Notes: generated from the letters alone by a model not told the origin. DNA of 30,783 bases from JBDTMC01 sp039934475 (GCA_039934475.1 JBDTMC010000026.1:1-30783); one strand, 5' to 3'. Shown: positions 1 through 8,414, counted from the stretch's first letter. Program-made: numbers and translations.

Positions 1-605
1 CAGCGGTCCCATTCCGCTTCGTTCATCGGTGTGGATTCGGGAAAATTCCCGATGCCGGCGGGCCATTCATTTGCCAGGTGCCAGCCCTTGGCGACGGTCA
101 CCTGACCCAGACCGCCTTCGCGCACAAACTGAGCGGCTTCCTGCAAATATTTCGCCGAACGCCGTTGAATCCCGACCTGGACGACGCGCCGGGTACGCTC
201 CGCGGTTTCCACCATACGGCGGCCTTCCAGCACGGTAAGCGCGAGCGGTTTTTCCACGTAGACATCCTTGCCGGCATGGCAGGCGTCGATGAACATGAGC
301 GCGTGCCAGTGATCCGGGGTGGCGATGGCGACGGCGTCCACGTCCTTGTCCTCCAGCAGTCTCCGGTAGTCCGAGTAACGCTTCGGCGTAGCACGGGACT
401 TCTTCGCCGCGAAGTCCATATAGTCATCGCGCAGGTCGCAGACGGCAGTAGTTTGCTGGTCGCCGTGTTCGAGGAACGCGTCGTGCACCTGATCGCCGCG
501 GTTCCCCAAGCCGATATACCCCATGCGGACCCTGTCGTTGGCGCCCATCACCTGCGAATAGCTCAGTGCGGTCGCTAAGAGACTACGGCGGGAAAGGGTG
601 GGCAC
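1..605 (-). CDS. Gfo/Idh/MocA family oxidoreductase, Tat-exported, N-terminal part
   Basis: The reverse strand encodes the first ~201 residues of an NAD(P)-dependent oxidoreductase; the rest lies beyond position 1. A twin-arginine leader (SRRSLLATA near the N-terminus) precedes a Rossmann start (MGYIGLGNRG), a DxR-type segment after strand 2 (VCDLRDDY), the ATPDHWHA stretch and the family hallmark EKPLA that ends the nucleotide-binding half. I chose GTG at 603-605 because it includes the Tat leader and has GGAG about 9 nt upstream; an internal ATG near 548 would remove the leader. Proteins of this type with Tat signals are numerous in Acidobacteriota and Planctomycetes and usually act on sugars or inositols in the periplasm. 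The substrate cannot be told from this half. It diverges from the phosphodiesterase gene across only about 50 bp. Confidence 0.9.
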   Translation of the reverse strand, partial: MPTLSRRSLLATALSYSQVMGANDRVRMGYIGLGNRGDQVHDAFLEHGDQQTTAVCDLRDDYMDFAAKKSRATPKRYSDYRRLLEDKDVDAVAIATPDHWHALMFIDACHAGKDVYVEKPLALTVLEGRRMVETAERTRRVVQVGIQRRSAKYLQEAAQFVREGGLGQVTVAKGWHLANEWPAGIGNFPESTPMNEAEWDR

Positions 606-656
606 AAAAAGGCGCTCCGTAAGGGATTTGAAACTCCTCTACTATATCCTGAGGGG

Positions 657-1499
657 GTGCCGATTCGAACTCTCGCCCTCGCGCTATTGACGGTCCTTTC
701 CATGCCTGCAGCTCCACGAATTCTCGTACACGGCCACCGCGGCGCCCGCGCCATGCGGCCTGAGAACACTATCCCCGCGTTCGAGTATGCAATTGAGGCC
801 GGTGTTGACGTGCTGGAACTCGACATGGCGGTGACGAAGGATAACGTCCTGGTGGTCTCCCATGATCCCCGTTTGACCTCCCAAATCTGCCGCGGCCCGG
901 TGGGCTCCAATGTGATCCGGGAGCTTACGCTAGAGCAACTGAAGCAGTGGGATTGCGGGACTCTGAAGAACCCCGGCTTTCCGAAGCAGCAGCCAGTGCC
1001 GGGCACGACGGTTCCCACGCTGGACGAGGTGTTCGACCTTGGCGCGAAAGGGACGTTTGAGTTCAACATCGAGACCAAGATTTTCGCCGACAAACCGGAG
1101 TTGACGCCGCCGCCGGCCGAATTCGCGCAACTGGTTGTGGATGCGATCCGGCGTCACAAGCTGGAGAAACGGGTGATGGTGCAGTCTTTCGATTTCCGGA
1201 CGCTGCAGGAAGTGAAGAAGATCGCCCCGGAGATCCGCCTCTCTGCCCTCTATGCCGTGGGGTTCAAGAATTTCGTGTCGATCGGCAAAGAAGCGGGCGC
1301 CACCATCGTTTCTCCACACTATATGCTGGTAACCAAGGGACGCGTGGACGCTGCTCATGCGGCGGGTCTGCAGGTGGTCCCCTGGACCGCAAACACGCCT
1401 AAGGACTGGGACAAACTGGTCGACGCCGGGGTGGATGCTATCATTTCCGACGACCCTGCCGAGTTGATCCGCTACTTGAAGGAAAAGAACCTTCGTTGA
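657..1499 (+). CDS. Secreted glycerophosphodiester phosphodiesterase
   Basis: 280 residues; a member of the GDPD family, which hydrolyses glycerophosphodiesters to glycerol-3-phosphate and an alcohol. Visible catalytic and metal motifs: HRG at 27-29 followed by PENT at 35-38, the ELD metal-binding site near 54-56, and SHDP near 68-71; the C-terminal barrel end shows the typical VVPWTANTP and GVDAIISDDP segments. The first ~19 residues form a hydrophobic leader, so the enzyme probably works in the periplasm on lipid head groups. The GTG start keeps this leader; a GAGGGG stretch lies directly before it with very short spacing, so the precise start is slightly uncertain (an ATG at about 702 would lose the leader). 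A likely role is scavenging phosphate or glycerol. Confidence 0.93.
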   Translation: MPIRTLALALLTVLSMPAAPRILVHGHRGARAMRPENTIPAFEYAIEAGVDVLELDMAVTKDNVLVVSHDPRLTSQICRGPVGSNVIRELTLEQLKQWDCGTLKNPGFPKQQPVPGTTVPTLDEVFDLGAKGTFEFNIETKIFADKPELTPPPAEFAQLVVDAIRRHKLEKRVMVQSFDFRTLQEVKKIAPEIRLSALYAVGFKNFVSIGKEAGATIVSPHYMLVTKGRVDAAHAAGLQVVPWTANTPKDWDKLVDAGVDAIISDDPAELIRYLKEKNLR

Positions 1500-1516
1500 A
1501 GGATGTGAAGTAAGCC

Positions 1517-1819
1517 GTGCGCCTTCGAACCAACCAGGACCGTCTGAAGATTGAGCACAGCATCATCGACGGCGTGCGTGAGATGCTGACACGATTGCTG
1601 CGTGACCACCCGCAGGCCATTCGCAGCGTTGTCCCCGGCGTCATCAAGCGGGTGCGCGACGCCAAGGGCGAGGTGAAGGTCCGGATCACAGTGCCGGTTC
1701 AGAACGGATGGAAGGCCATCGCGCTGAGCGCCGGCGCGCGCCAGGAACTCTTCATCAGTACAACGATGACGAAGGAAGAACTGGAACGCGCGCTGGAAAA
1801 TGCGGTCCTGAACCGTTAG
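1517..1819 (+). CDS. Small conserved protein, possibly DUF2103-like
   Basis: 100 residues starting at GTG, 17 bp after the phosphodiesterase stop and probably cotranscribed with it. The segments IEHSIIDGVREML, VVPGVIKRVRDAKGEVKVRITVPV and GWKAIALSAGARQELFI recall the DUF2103 family of small predicted metal-binding proteins, but I recall that family only from memory and see no zinc-binding cysteines here, so the name is tentative. No signal peptide and no membrane helix; predicted alpha/beta and cytoplasmic. Its stop codon overlaps the stop of the convergent cytochrome b gene by 4 bp (TTAG at 1816-1819). Function unknown. Confidence 0.75.
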   Translation: MRLRTNQDRLKIEHSIIDGVREMLTRLLRDHPQAIRSVVPGVIKRVRDAKGEVKVRITVPVQNGWKAIALSAGARQELFISTTMTKEELERALENAVLNR

Positions 1820-3456
1820 TCCGTCTCTCCGGCAGCGGTATCGGTAGGCAGCGATAAAACATACGCTGTCAGGCGATCCAGGTCCTTAGCATTCAATTTG
1901 TAAGGCGGCATCGTAGATCCGGGAGAATACTTCTTGGGATTGGCCATGTGGCCTTCCACCCACTCCTTTGATCGTCTGGAGGCGAGTCCGTTCAACGCCG
2001 GACCCATCTTCGACCCCACTCCATTGGCCATGTGACACACGCCGCAATGCTGCGCCTGATAGACGACGGCGCCTTCGGAGGCAGCGTCGGGCACCGTCCG
2101 CAGCGCTTCCGCATTGTTCGCGTTCACCTTCATCAGGAAGGACGCGAGCGAGCTTAGCTGCGAATCGCTCAACTGAATCGGCGGCATCGCGGAGCCGGGC
2201 ATTAAACCGCCAGGCGCCTTGAAATGCGCGATCATCCAGGTGGCGTCCTTACGCGTTGGACCCTTTGCCAAGTCGGGACCTGCCTTAGTGCCCCCTTCAC
2301 CGAGGGAGTGGCAGGTGCGGCAGGCTTCCTTGCGGTAGAATCCGATGCCAGCCATTTCGTCCGGCTTCAATAACTGCCAGGAGGCCGGAGGACCCATCTC
2401 GGCGATCTCGACGGTTTCCGGGGTGCCTTTCATTGCCAGCAGAGTAAGGCTGGACCATCCAATCGCCGCCAGTGCCACCGCGGCCATTGCCGTGGTGCGT
2501 TTGGTCACTTTCAACGCCTTGCCCCGGTCGATGAACGGGACGACAAACAGCGCCATCACGCCGAGCGTGGGCAACACCACGCTACCCACTACTTCAAGCG
2601 GTCCTTCCATGAACTTCAGGGTCTGGAAGAGAAAGAGGAAATACCATTCCGGTCGGGGGATGTAGCTGGTATCGGTGGGATCGGCCAAGCGGCCCAGCGG
2701 CACCTGGACGGCCACGGCCAGGCCAAACAGAAGGGCGAAGGCGAGGAAAATGCCAACCGTGTCCTTAAAGACCTGCTCCGGATAGAACTTCTTCTTGGGA
2801 GCGAAATCGTCGGGCGCCGGGGCCACCCCGTGCTTCCGTACCAGGAACACATGGAGGCCGATGAGGATCATGGTGAGCGGCGGCAGCAGCAACACGTGCA
2901 CGGAGTAGAAGCGCGCGAACGTCACCACTCCGACGCCGTTCTCCGCACCCATCAATCGTTGAACGTATTGCCCCAGCACCGGGGCCGACCCCGCGATCTG
3001 AGTGGTTACTACCGTGCCCCAATAGGCGCGGTTGTCCCACGGCAACAGATATCCGGTAAGGCCAAACGCCATCGTTATTAGCAGCAGAACGACGCCCATC
3101 ATCCACGTTGCTTCGCGCGGTTTCTTATACGAGCCCCAAATGAAAACCTGAACCATGTGAAGCACCACGATGACGATGGTCATGCTGGCGCCCCAGTGAT
3201 GGAGGCCGCGGATCAGCCTGCCGCCGGTCAGTTCGGTGACGATGTACTTGAGGCTGTTATAGGCTTCGCCAGGCGTCGGCGCGTAGTTGAACGAGAGCAA
3301 GATGCCCGTGCAGGCCTGGATCAGTATCAGAAACAGGGCGATGCTTCCGAATACCTGGTGCCAGCCGCTGGAGGCCGGAATGTCTTCCATCAGGAAGTGC
3401 CGGACGGCGCTTTCGATACCCGTGCGATCCTCTAGCCAGTTGATGATGGTCCGCAT
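1816..3456 (-). CDS. Cytochrome b fused to di-haem cytochrome c (bc complex)
   Basis: 546 residues. Residues 1 to ~310 form a full-length cytochrome b (N-terminal four-helix haem domain plus the subunit IV-like part) with haem ligands at His86/His100 and His187/His202 and the quinol-site PEWY at 269-272. The second His pair is separated by 14 residues, as in b6-type rather than mitochondrial-type cytochrome b. After a further helix (~320-342) come two class I cytochrome c domains: CRTCH at 379-383 with a Met ligand near MPGSAMPP (~419-426), and CGVCH at 471-475 with STMPP near 514-518. The protein would carry quinol electrons from the Rieske centre to two periplasmic haems without a separate cytochrome c1. 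It starts 3 nt after the Rieske stop (TAACCTATG), so the two form an operon. Confidence 0.95.
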   Translation of the reverse strand: MRTIINWLEDRTGIESAVRHFLMEDIPASSGWHQVFGSIALFLILIQACTGILLSFNYAPTPGEAYNSLKYIVTELTGGRLIRGLHHWGASMTIVIVVLHMVQVFIWGSYKKPREATWMMGVVLLLITMAFGLTGYLLPWDNRAYWGTVVTTQIAGSAPVLGQYVQRLMGAENGVGVVTFARFYSVHVLLLPPLTMILIGLHVFLVRKHGVAPAPDDFAPKKKFYPEQVFKDTVGIFLAFALLFGLAVAVQVPLGRLADPTDTSYIPRPEWYFLFLFQTLKFMEGPLEVVGSVVLPTLGVMALFVVPFIDRGKALKVTKRTTAMAAVALAAIGWSSLTLLAMKGTPETVEIAEMGPPASWQLLKPDEMAGIGFYRKEACRTCHSLGEGGTKAGPDLAKGPTRKDATWMIAHFKAPGGLMPGSAMPPIQLSDSQLSSLASFLMKVNANNAEALRTVPDAASEGAVVYQAQHCGVCHMANGVGSKMGPALNGLASRRSKEWVEGHMANPKKYSPGSTMPPYKLNAKDLDRLTAYVLSLPTDTAAGETD

Positions 3457-3459
3457 AGG

Positions 3460-3948
3460 TTAAGCCTTTTGGATCCGGCCCACCATCAGCTTGCCCTTTT
3501 CCACCTTGGCTTCGTAACGGTCGAGGGGGCGCGGCGCGGGGCCGGCCGTCACTTTGCCATCAATGGCAAACGTGGAAGTGTGACACGGGCAGAGGAATTC
3601 CTTGGATTGTTCCTCCCAGTGGTAGGCACAGCCGAGATGTGTACACTGCGGTGCGAAGGCAGTGACCTGATTGTCTGAAGTCTTCACCACCCAGGCGGTC
3701 GCCTTTTCACTGGTCACTTTCCAGCCGTCCACGCGAGTGCGGCGGAAAACCATCTCTTCCGGCGAATTGAGGTGGAGCGGGCCGACGTCGCCTGCCTCCA
3801 CCCACTGTCCGGTCTTCTTGGTGCGCCCAGGCATCAAGAGGTAGGCCACCGCCGGAATTCCCAGTGCGGCTGTGACGATACCCATCAACCCGTTGATTGC
3901 GGCTACAAAAAAATTACGCCGATTGGAACCAGTCTCTTGCATCCTCAT
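3460..3948 (-). CDS. Rieske 2Fe-2S subunit of the bc complex
   Basis: 162 residues. The cluster motifs are CTHLGC at 102-107 and CPCH at 120-123, followed by the proline-loop region GPAPRPLDRY. The N-terminus has a twin-arginine motif (SNRRNFF) and one hydrophobic helix (~17-38), typical of Tat-translocated, membrane-anchored Rieske proteins. Together with the cytochrome b/c fusion it makes a two-gene quinol:cytochrome c oxidoreductase. Two ATGs compete (3948 and 3942, encoding MRMQ or MQ); neither has a strong close ribosome site, while an AAGGAG stands about 25 nt upstream of the first. It follows glnD on the same strand after about 63 bp, so either read-through from the nitrogen operon or its own promoter is possible; I found no convincing promoter. 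Confidence 0.95.
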   Translation of the reverse strand: MRMQETGSNRRNFFVAAINGLMGIVTAALGIPAVAYLLMPGRTKKTGQWVEAGDVGPLHLNSPEEMVFRRTRVDGWKVTSEKATAWVVKTSDNQVTAFAPQCTHLGCAYHWEEQSKEFLCPCHTSTFAIDGKVTAGPAPRPLDRYEAKVEKGKLMVGRIQKA

Positions 3949-4011
3949 AATTGTAAGGTCAAAGATTGAGGATCTCCTTGTTAAAGAGCAGTTCTCAAGC
4001 GTTAAATGACA

Positions 4012-6468
4012 TTATTGATGACAAACCGCCAAGAGTTGCTCTTGTAGCGATTCCTGTTGCGCCTTGTCCAACTTTTGTCCACCGGACGTGACGTAAAAGA
4101 CGTCGATAGCCTTGTGGGCTTCGGTGTCGATGAGCACCACGTCGATGTTGCAGCTGGAAAGAGAGATCGCCAGGGCGAGGTCATACAGCAACCCGGGGCG
4201 GTCCTCAGCCACCACCTCTACCAGTGTCGCGGCGGCGGAGAGTTGAGAATGAACGCTTACCGAAGGACGGACTGCGGAACCGCTGCTTGGCCGCTGCGGC
4301 TTCACCCTCTTCTTTAAGAGCCTGCCGATATCGAGGGCCCCGGCGGCCGCCTTCTCCAGCGTGTCCCGCAGACCGACCACCTCGGAAGGATTCAGTTCGA
4401 GCGTTCGCGTGGGGTCGGCAAAAACGAAGGTATCGAGCACTTCCCCGTGCCGGTTGCCAAACGCCTCAGCCTGCTGAATGTTCATACCGGCGCTGGCCAG
4501 CACACCGGCGATGGCGGCAAATAGAAACGGACGGTCGCGAGCCACCACTGTGGTCTGCCATAAGTGCCCGCTGCGCAACAACTCCACGGCGACGCCAAGG
4601 GCACGACACCTCCTGGCCAACTCGGTATGCGACTGAATCTGTTTATCGGAATGGGTTCGGAGATATCGCGTCGGCAGCCCAGCGAGAAAATCGGCTTCGC
4701 CCTCCGGGATTCCAGCGGGTTCGATCCGCTCATCCTCCAGCGCCCGCGTCAACTCGCGCAGACCAACCCGATAGACCCGCCACAACTGCTCCAGACGCCA
4801 AGGGGTCATCGCCTGCGGGTTGACCGCGCTGACATCGGCATACGTGAGCAAGGTGAGTAGCTTCAATTGTTCCAGCGTCTCGCAACGCTGGCCGATAATC
4901 GAGGCGGTGACCGGGTCTTCCAGATCGCGCGAGGTCATCAACGAGGAAAGGTCGAGGTGCCGTTCAATGAGCAGCCGCACGGTGTGCTGGGCTCCCTGTG
5001 GCACTCCGATTCGCGCCATCGCCGCATCGGCCATGTGTACCGATTCAATGGCGTGGGAGCCCGTGCGTAAGCCTTTCCCGATATCGTGAAACAACAAGGC
5101 CAGGCGCAGCAGGGCAACCTGCTGGGTTTCGGCGAGCAGGTCGCGGAAACGCTGCCGCGCGGGGTCTTTGGAATCGCGCAGGTCGGCCAGGGCCTGGATG
5201 GCCACTAGCGTATGTTCATCCACCGTGTAGCGGTGATAGAAATCCCGCACCACGAGGCATTCGATGTCTCGCCATTCGGGGAAGATTGCGTGGAGATAAC
5301 CGGTGTCCTCCATGGCGCGTAACGCCACGGCGGCGTTCGGCAGGGAGAGGATTGCTTCCAGTTGCGGCCAGACGGCGCGCGGCTGGGCGAAGTAGGCTTC
5401 CACCGTTGCGGCCGCTTGTTCAAAACGCCGTTCGGTGTCCTGCGCGAGGCGCGTGCCGTGCCGTGCCATAAACTCAAACAATCGCAATCCGGCTTCGGGT
5501 TCGGTTTCGAGCACATGCGTGCTCTTAAAGAAGACGCGCTCGCGATGCACCGAGAAATCGGCGTTACTGAGTCGCGACCGCCAATCGCGGAACTGCGAGA
5601 TCAACCCGCTTTGCGCCGATTCCACGGCGTCGATGCGGCGCAGCGCGGCAGCGTGGATGGCACGCGCGTGGCGGAAATAAGTCCGCATATACTCGTCGGG
5701 CGTAACGCCGTTCATAAACGCCCGCTTCACCACGGTCTCCTGCAAGTCGAAGGTGAGCAGGTTGGTGTCGCGGTTGATTTCGTAGTGCAGCAGGCAGCGA
5801 AGTGTAGCGAGAAACTGGCGCGCCGGGGCGAGTTCGGGCGCGATATCTCCTTCCAACCACCACAGCAGGTGCAGGTCGCGAATGCCGCCGGGTGTCTCTT
5901 TGATGTCCGGCTCCATGTGATAAATGGAGTGCTGAAACTTGGCGTGGCGTTCGTTCGCGAGTCGGCAAAGATGCCTATCGAGTACCGTTCTTTGAGCCTT
6001 GAGAAAGGCCGGCAGCTTCTCATTCAGCCGCTGGCACAAATCCTCATCGCCGAGGAGAAAGCGTTGATCGAGGAGACTGACGTTTAACTCAATATTGCGA
6101 TCCTGCAATTCGCAGCATTCCTGCCACGTGCGGGTGGAGTGACTGATGCGCAGGCCCGCATCCCACAACACGCGAAAGAAAGACGAGAACGCACTTCGAG
6201 CCTCGGAGGACTGCTCGGCGTGCTCCACCAGCAACAGTAAATCGACGTCGCTGTGGGGGAACAGATCCTTTCTTCCATAGCCCCCAACGGCAAGCAAGGC
6301 CAGGCCCGACGGGAAAAGGCCACCAAGTTCAGCTTCAAATGCCTCCCGCACGATGGAATCGACCAGCGCGGTTCGCTCCGTTTGAACGGAACTGGCCGCG
6401 CCGTCAGCGAGGAACGCCGTGCGGATGCGATCGAAGCCTTCCCTATAACGCAGCTTCGCCGCGCTCAT
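4012..6468 (-). CDS. glnD: [Protein-PII] uridylyltransferase / uridylyl-removing enzyme GlnD
   Basis: About 818 residues, near the usual size. Domains in order: nucleotidyltransferase with GGYGRKDLFPHSDVDLL around residues 62-78; the central conserved region (IKETPGGIRDLHLLWW); an HD phosphohydrolase with LLFHDIGKG and later IERHLDLSSLMTSRD; and two C-terminal ACT domains (one from about VVARDRPFLFAAIAGVL, one from about VEVVAEDRPGLLYDLAL). It uridylylates PII when glutamine is low and removes UMP when glutamine is high. I prefer the ATG at 6466-6468 (MSAAKLRYREGF) over one 39 nt upstream; the start then lies inside the end of glnB (26-bp overlap), which implies translational coupling. Its substrate is the product of the adjacent glnB gene. 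Confidence 0.96.
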   Translation of the reverse strand: MSAAKLRYREGFDRIRTAFLADGAASSVQTERTALVDSIVREAFEAELGGLFPSGLALLAVGGYGRKDLFPHSDVDLLLLVEHAEQSSEARSAFSSFFRVLWDAGLRISHSTRTWQECCELQDRNIELNVSLLDQRFLLGDEDLCQRLNEKLPAFLKAQRTVLDRHLCRLANERHAKFQHSIYHMEPDIKETPGGIRDLHLLWWLEGDIAPELAPARQFLATLRCLLHYEINRDTNLLTFDLQETVVKRAFMNGVTPDEYMRTYFRHARAIHAAALRRIDAVESAQSGLISQFRDWRSRLSNADFSVHRERVFFKSTHVLETEPEAGLRLFEFMARHGTRLAQDTERRFEQAAATVEAYFAQPRAVWPQLEAILSLPNAAVALRAMEDTGYLHAIFPEWRDIECLVVRDFYHRYTVDEHTLVAIQALADLRDSKDPARQRFRDLLAETQQVALLRLALLFHDIGKGLRTGSHAIESVHMADAAMARIGVPQGAQHTVRLLIERHLDLSSLMTSRDLEDPVTASIIGQRCETLEQLKLLTLLTYADVSAVNPQAMTPWRLEQLWRVYRVGLRELTRALEDERIEPAGIPEGEADFLAGLPTRYLRTHSDKQIQSHTELARRCRALGVAVELLRSGHLWQTTVVARDRPFLFAAIAGVLASAGMNIQQAEAFGNRHGEVLDTFVFADPTRTLELNPSEVVGLRDTLEKAAAGALDIGRLLKKRVKPQRPSSGSAVRPSVSVHSQLSAAATLVEVVAEDRPGLLYDLALAISLSSCNIDVVLIDTEAHKAIDVFYVTSGGQKLDKAQQESLQEQLLAVCHQ

Positions 6469-6781
6469 CGTTCCGGATGCGGACTGCTTCCGCGATGTCC
6501 GACACAAAAATCTTGCCGTCGCCGATTTTTCCCGTCTGGGCCGCTGCTACCAGCGTTTTTACCACTTCGTCGGCCCGATCGGTGGGTACCACTAATTCCA
6601 GCTTTACCTTCGGCAGCAGGTCCACTTCATACTCCTGGCCCCGGTACACTTCCTTGTGTCCCTTTTGGCGTCCATGACCACGCACTTCAATGACGGTCAT
6701 GCCATCGATGCCAATTCCCTTCAGCGCCTCTTTGACTTCGTCCAATTTGAACGGTTGGATTACTGCCTCGATTTTCTTCAT
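6443..6781 (-). CDS. glnB: Nitrogen regulatory protein PII
   Basis: 112 residues, the exact PII length. The first strand MKKIEAVIQPFKLDEVKEAL, the T-loop with YRGQEYEVDLLPK carrying the uridylylation target Tyr51, the B-loop (TGKIGDGKIFV) and the C-loop (IRNDERGEAAL) are all intact. PII senses 2-oxoglutarate, ATP/ADP and, via GlnD, glutamine, and plugs the Amt channel when nitrogen is plentiful. It sits 17 bp downstream of amt and overlaps glnD, so channel, plug and modifying enzyme share an operon. GAGGG stands about 8 nt before the start. The pairing with amt would suit the name glnK; glnB is used because sequence alone cannot separate the two. Confidence 0.97.
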   Translation of the reverse strand: MKKIEAVIQPFKLDEVKEALKGIGIDGMTVIEVRGHGRQKGHKEVYRGQEYEVDLLPKVKLELVVPTDRADEVVKTLVAAAQTGKIGDGKIFVSDIAEAVRIRNDERGEAAL

Positions 6782-6798
6782 GTGAAATTCCCTCTTTC

Positions 6799-8172
6799 TT
6801 AAGCTTCGAAGTTGTAGCCTTCCTCGCCGTGCATACTCAAATCCAAACCCTGTGTCTCTTGGTCCGGATCAACCCGGATCCCGACTACCATATCGCAGAC
6901 CTTCAATATCAAAAGCGTGCCGACAATCGCGATGGCCCAGGCAATGGCCACTCCGATGGCTTGATTCACTACCTGGCCGGCGTGGCCGTCGATCCAGCCA
7001 AGCGCCTGCGGTTTGCCGGCCGCGTCTTTCAACGCATCGTTGACGGCGTTGGTTGCAAAAACGCCAGTGAGGATGGCGCCTAGCGTGCCACCGGCTCCAT
7101 GAACGCCAAAGGCGTCCAGCGTGTCGTCGTAACGAAACTTGTGTTTCACAACACCCACCATCAGATAACAGACAATACCGGCGGCAAAGCCGATGGCCAG
7201 CGCGTGCATCGGTTTCACGAAGCCTGCCGCGGGCGTGATGGCGACCAGACCGGCGACCGCGCCGGAGATAGCGCCGAGGGCGCTCGGTTTGCCGCTCTTC
7301 CACCATTCGGCAGCCATCCAGCCCAACGTGGCGGCGGCCGCGCCAAAGTGTGTGGCGACAAAGGCGCTGGTGGCGAGCGCGGACGCGCCAAGTGCGCTGC
7401 CGGCGTTGAATCCGAACCATCCCACCCACAGCAGACAGGCGCCAATGGAACTCAATACCACGCTATGCGGCTTCATCGGCTCGTGCGGATAACCCAACCG
7501 CTTCCCTAAGTAAAGCGCGCATACCAGGGCGGAAACGCCGGAAGTAATATGTACCACCGTGCCTCCCGCAAAATCCAATGAGGGTACTGTACCTCCCAGG
7601 AACGCGTTCAGAAACCCGCCTTTGCCCCATACCATGTGCGCCATCGGCAGATACACAAGTAACAACCACAGCGAGGTGAATAGTAGCATCGCGCTGAATT
7701 TCATACGTTCCGCGAACGCGCCCGAGATCAACGCCGGAGTAATTACGGCGAACATCAACTGATACACCATGAATGTCTGCTGCGGGATGGTTGAGGCGTA
7801 GTCCGGATTTGGAGCGGCGCCCACGTTGTTAAGAAAAGCAAAGTTTAATCCGCCCAGGAACGCATTCCCGTCGCCAAAGGCGAGACTGTAGCCGAAGAGT
7901 CCCCACAACACCGTTACCACGGCCATCAAAACAAAGCTGTGCATCATGGTGCTCAAGACGTTCTTGCGCCGCACCAATCCTCCGTAGAAGAGGGCTAGTC
8001 CGGGCCCGGTCATCATCAGCACCAAAGCCGCGCTGACAAGCATCCATGCGTTATCTCCCGCGGATTGAGCGGCGCGAACCGCGCTCTCCAATCCCGCGAT
8101 CTTCTGATTCACATCGGTTTGCGCCATGAGCGAGCCGCTCAGCAGCATAAGCGCAAAAGATCCACGTACCAC
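6799..8172 (-). CDS. amt: Ammonium transporter Amt (first copy)
   Basis: About 457 residues, an 11-helix Amt/Rh channel. Family signatures: GPGLALFYGGLVRRKN, the gate segment YQLMFAVITPALISGAFAER, MAHMVWGKGG, LDFAGGTVVHITSGVSALV with the first pore histidine (about residue 208), GFNAGSALGAS, and FGVHGAGGTLGAI with the second pore histidine. The N-terminus is a signal peptide ending near SLMAQ, as in other bacterial Amt proteins with cleaved leaders. An upstream in-frame GTG at 8181 exists, but GAGGAG (complement of 8181-8186) is correctly spaced (8 nt) only for the GTG at 8170-8172, so I chose that. First gene of amt-glnB-glnD, hence probably the PII-regulated ammonium channel for assimilation. 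Confidence 0.95.
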   Translation of the reverse strand: MVRGSFALMLLSGSLMAQTDVNQKIAGLESAVRAAQSAGDNAWMLVSAALVLMMTGPGLALFYGGLVRRKNVLSTMMHSFVLMAVVTVLWGLFGYSLAFGDGNAFLGGLNFAFLNNVGAAPNPDYASTIPQQTFMVYQLMFAVITPALISGAFAERMKFSAMLLFTSLWLLLVYLPMAHMVWGKGGFLNAFLGGTVPSLDFAGGTVVHITSGVSALVCALYLGKRLGYPHEPMKPHSVVLSSIGACLLWVGWFGFNAGSALGASALATSAFVATHFGAAAATLGWMAAEWWKSGKPSALGAISGAVAGLVAITPAAGFVKPMHALAIGFAAGIVCYLMVGVVKHKFRYDDTLDAFGVHGAGGTLGAILTGVFATNAVNDALKDAAGKPQALGWIDGHAGQVVNQAIGVAIAWAIAIVGTLLILKVCDMVVGIRVDPDQETQGLDLSMHGEEGYNFEA

Positions 8173-8183
8173 GTTGTACACTC

Positions 8184-8196
8184 CTCAATCGTTGAG
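8184..8196 (-). promoter_or_regulatory. Small palindrome overlapping the amt ribosome binding site
   Basis: CTCAATCGTTGAG is a perfect 5-bp inverted repeat with a 3-nt centre. On the amt mRNA its 3' arm (TTGAG) runs into the GAGGAG ribosome site. A stem would hide part of that site, so it could tune amt translation; it is short, and this role is inference. Confidence 0.4.
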
Positions 8197-8204
8197 TTGA
8201 AGCC

Positions 8205-8223
8205 GCGGGCGATCATTGCCCGC
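8205..8223. promoter_or_regulatory. 19-bp near-palindrome in the amt leader (possible operator)
   Basis: GCGGGCGATCATTGCCCGC has perfect 6-bp outer arms (GCGGGC/GCCCGC) and an almost symmetric centre. It lies about 33 bp before the amt start. The size and symmetry fit a dimeric repressor site or an mRNA hairpin in the amt leader; no regulator can be named. Confidence 0.45.
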
Positions 8224-8369
8224 ACTACGCTGTCGTCGAAATCATCGCATGTCCGGAACGGAAGGGCGGCTGGTTGGCCTTACAACTCGAATGGAGAGAG
8301 ACGAGGCTCCACGGTCCTGGAGTATGCGGCACGAAATGGCTACTCGTTTATCATGCACCAAGTCGGATG

Positions 8370-8389
8370 AAAGGGAAGCCAAACCCTTT
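8370..8389. promoter_or_regulatory. Inverted repeat upstream of the porin-operon promoter
   Basis: AAAGGG at 8370-8375 and CCCTTT at 8384-8389 are perfect 6-bp arms around an 8-nt centre. It sits about 25 bp upstream of the proposed -35 box, a usual place for an activator site. Short enough to be chance. Confidence 0.25.
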
Positions 8390-8414
8390 CTATCGTGGCG
8401 ATTGAAATTTTCTA

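Noticed and set aside
5362..6087. 241-codon open frame on the plus strand inside glnD
   Set aside because: It lies antisense to a clearly conserved gene, has no recognisable motif and no ribosome site; a GC-rich shadow frame.
6469..6507. Longer N-terminus of GlnD (starting MCRTSRKQSASGT)
   Set aside because: These residues come from the out-of-frame end of glnB, and the family start fits the downstream ATG at 6468.
8328..8342. GGCACGAAATGGCTA as a sigma54 (-24/-12) promoter for the porin operon
   Set aside because: The GG and GC elements are separated by 9 nt instead of the strictly required 10, and the -12 element lacks TTGC.
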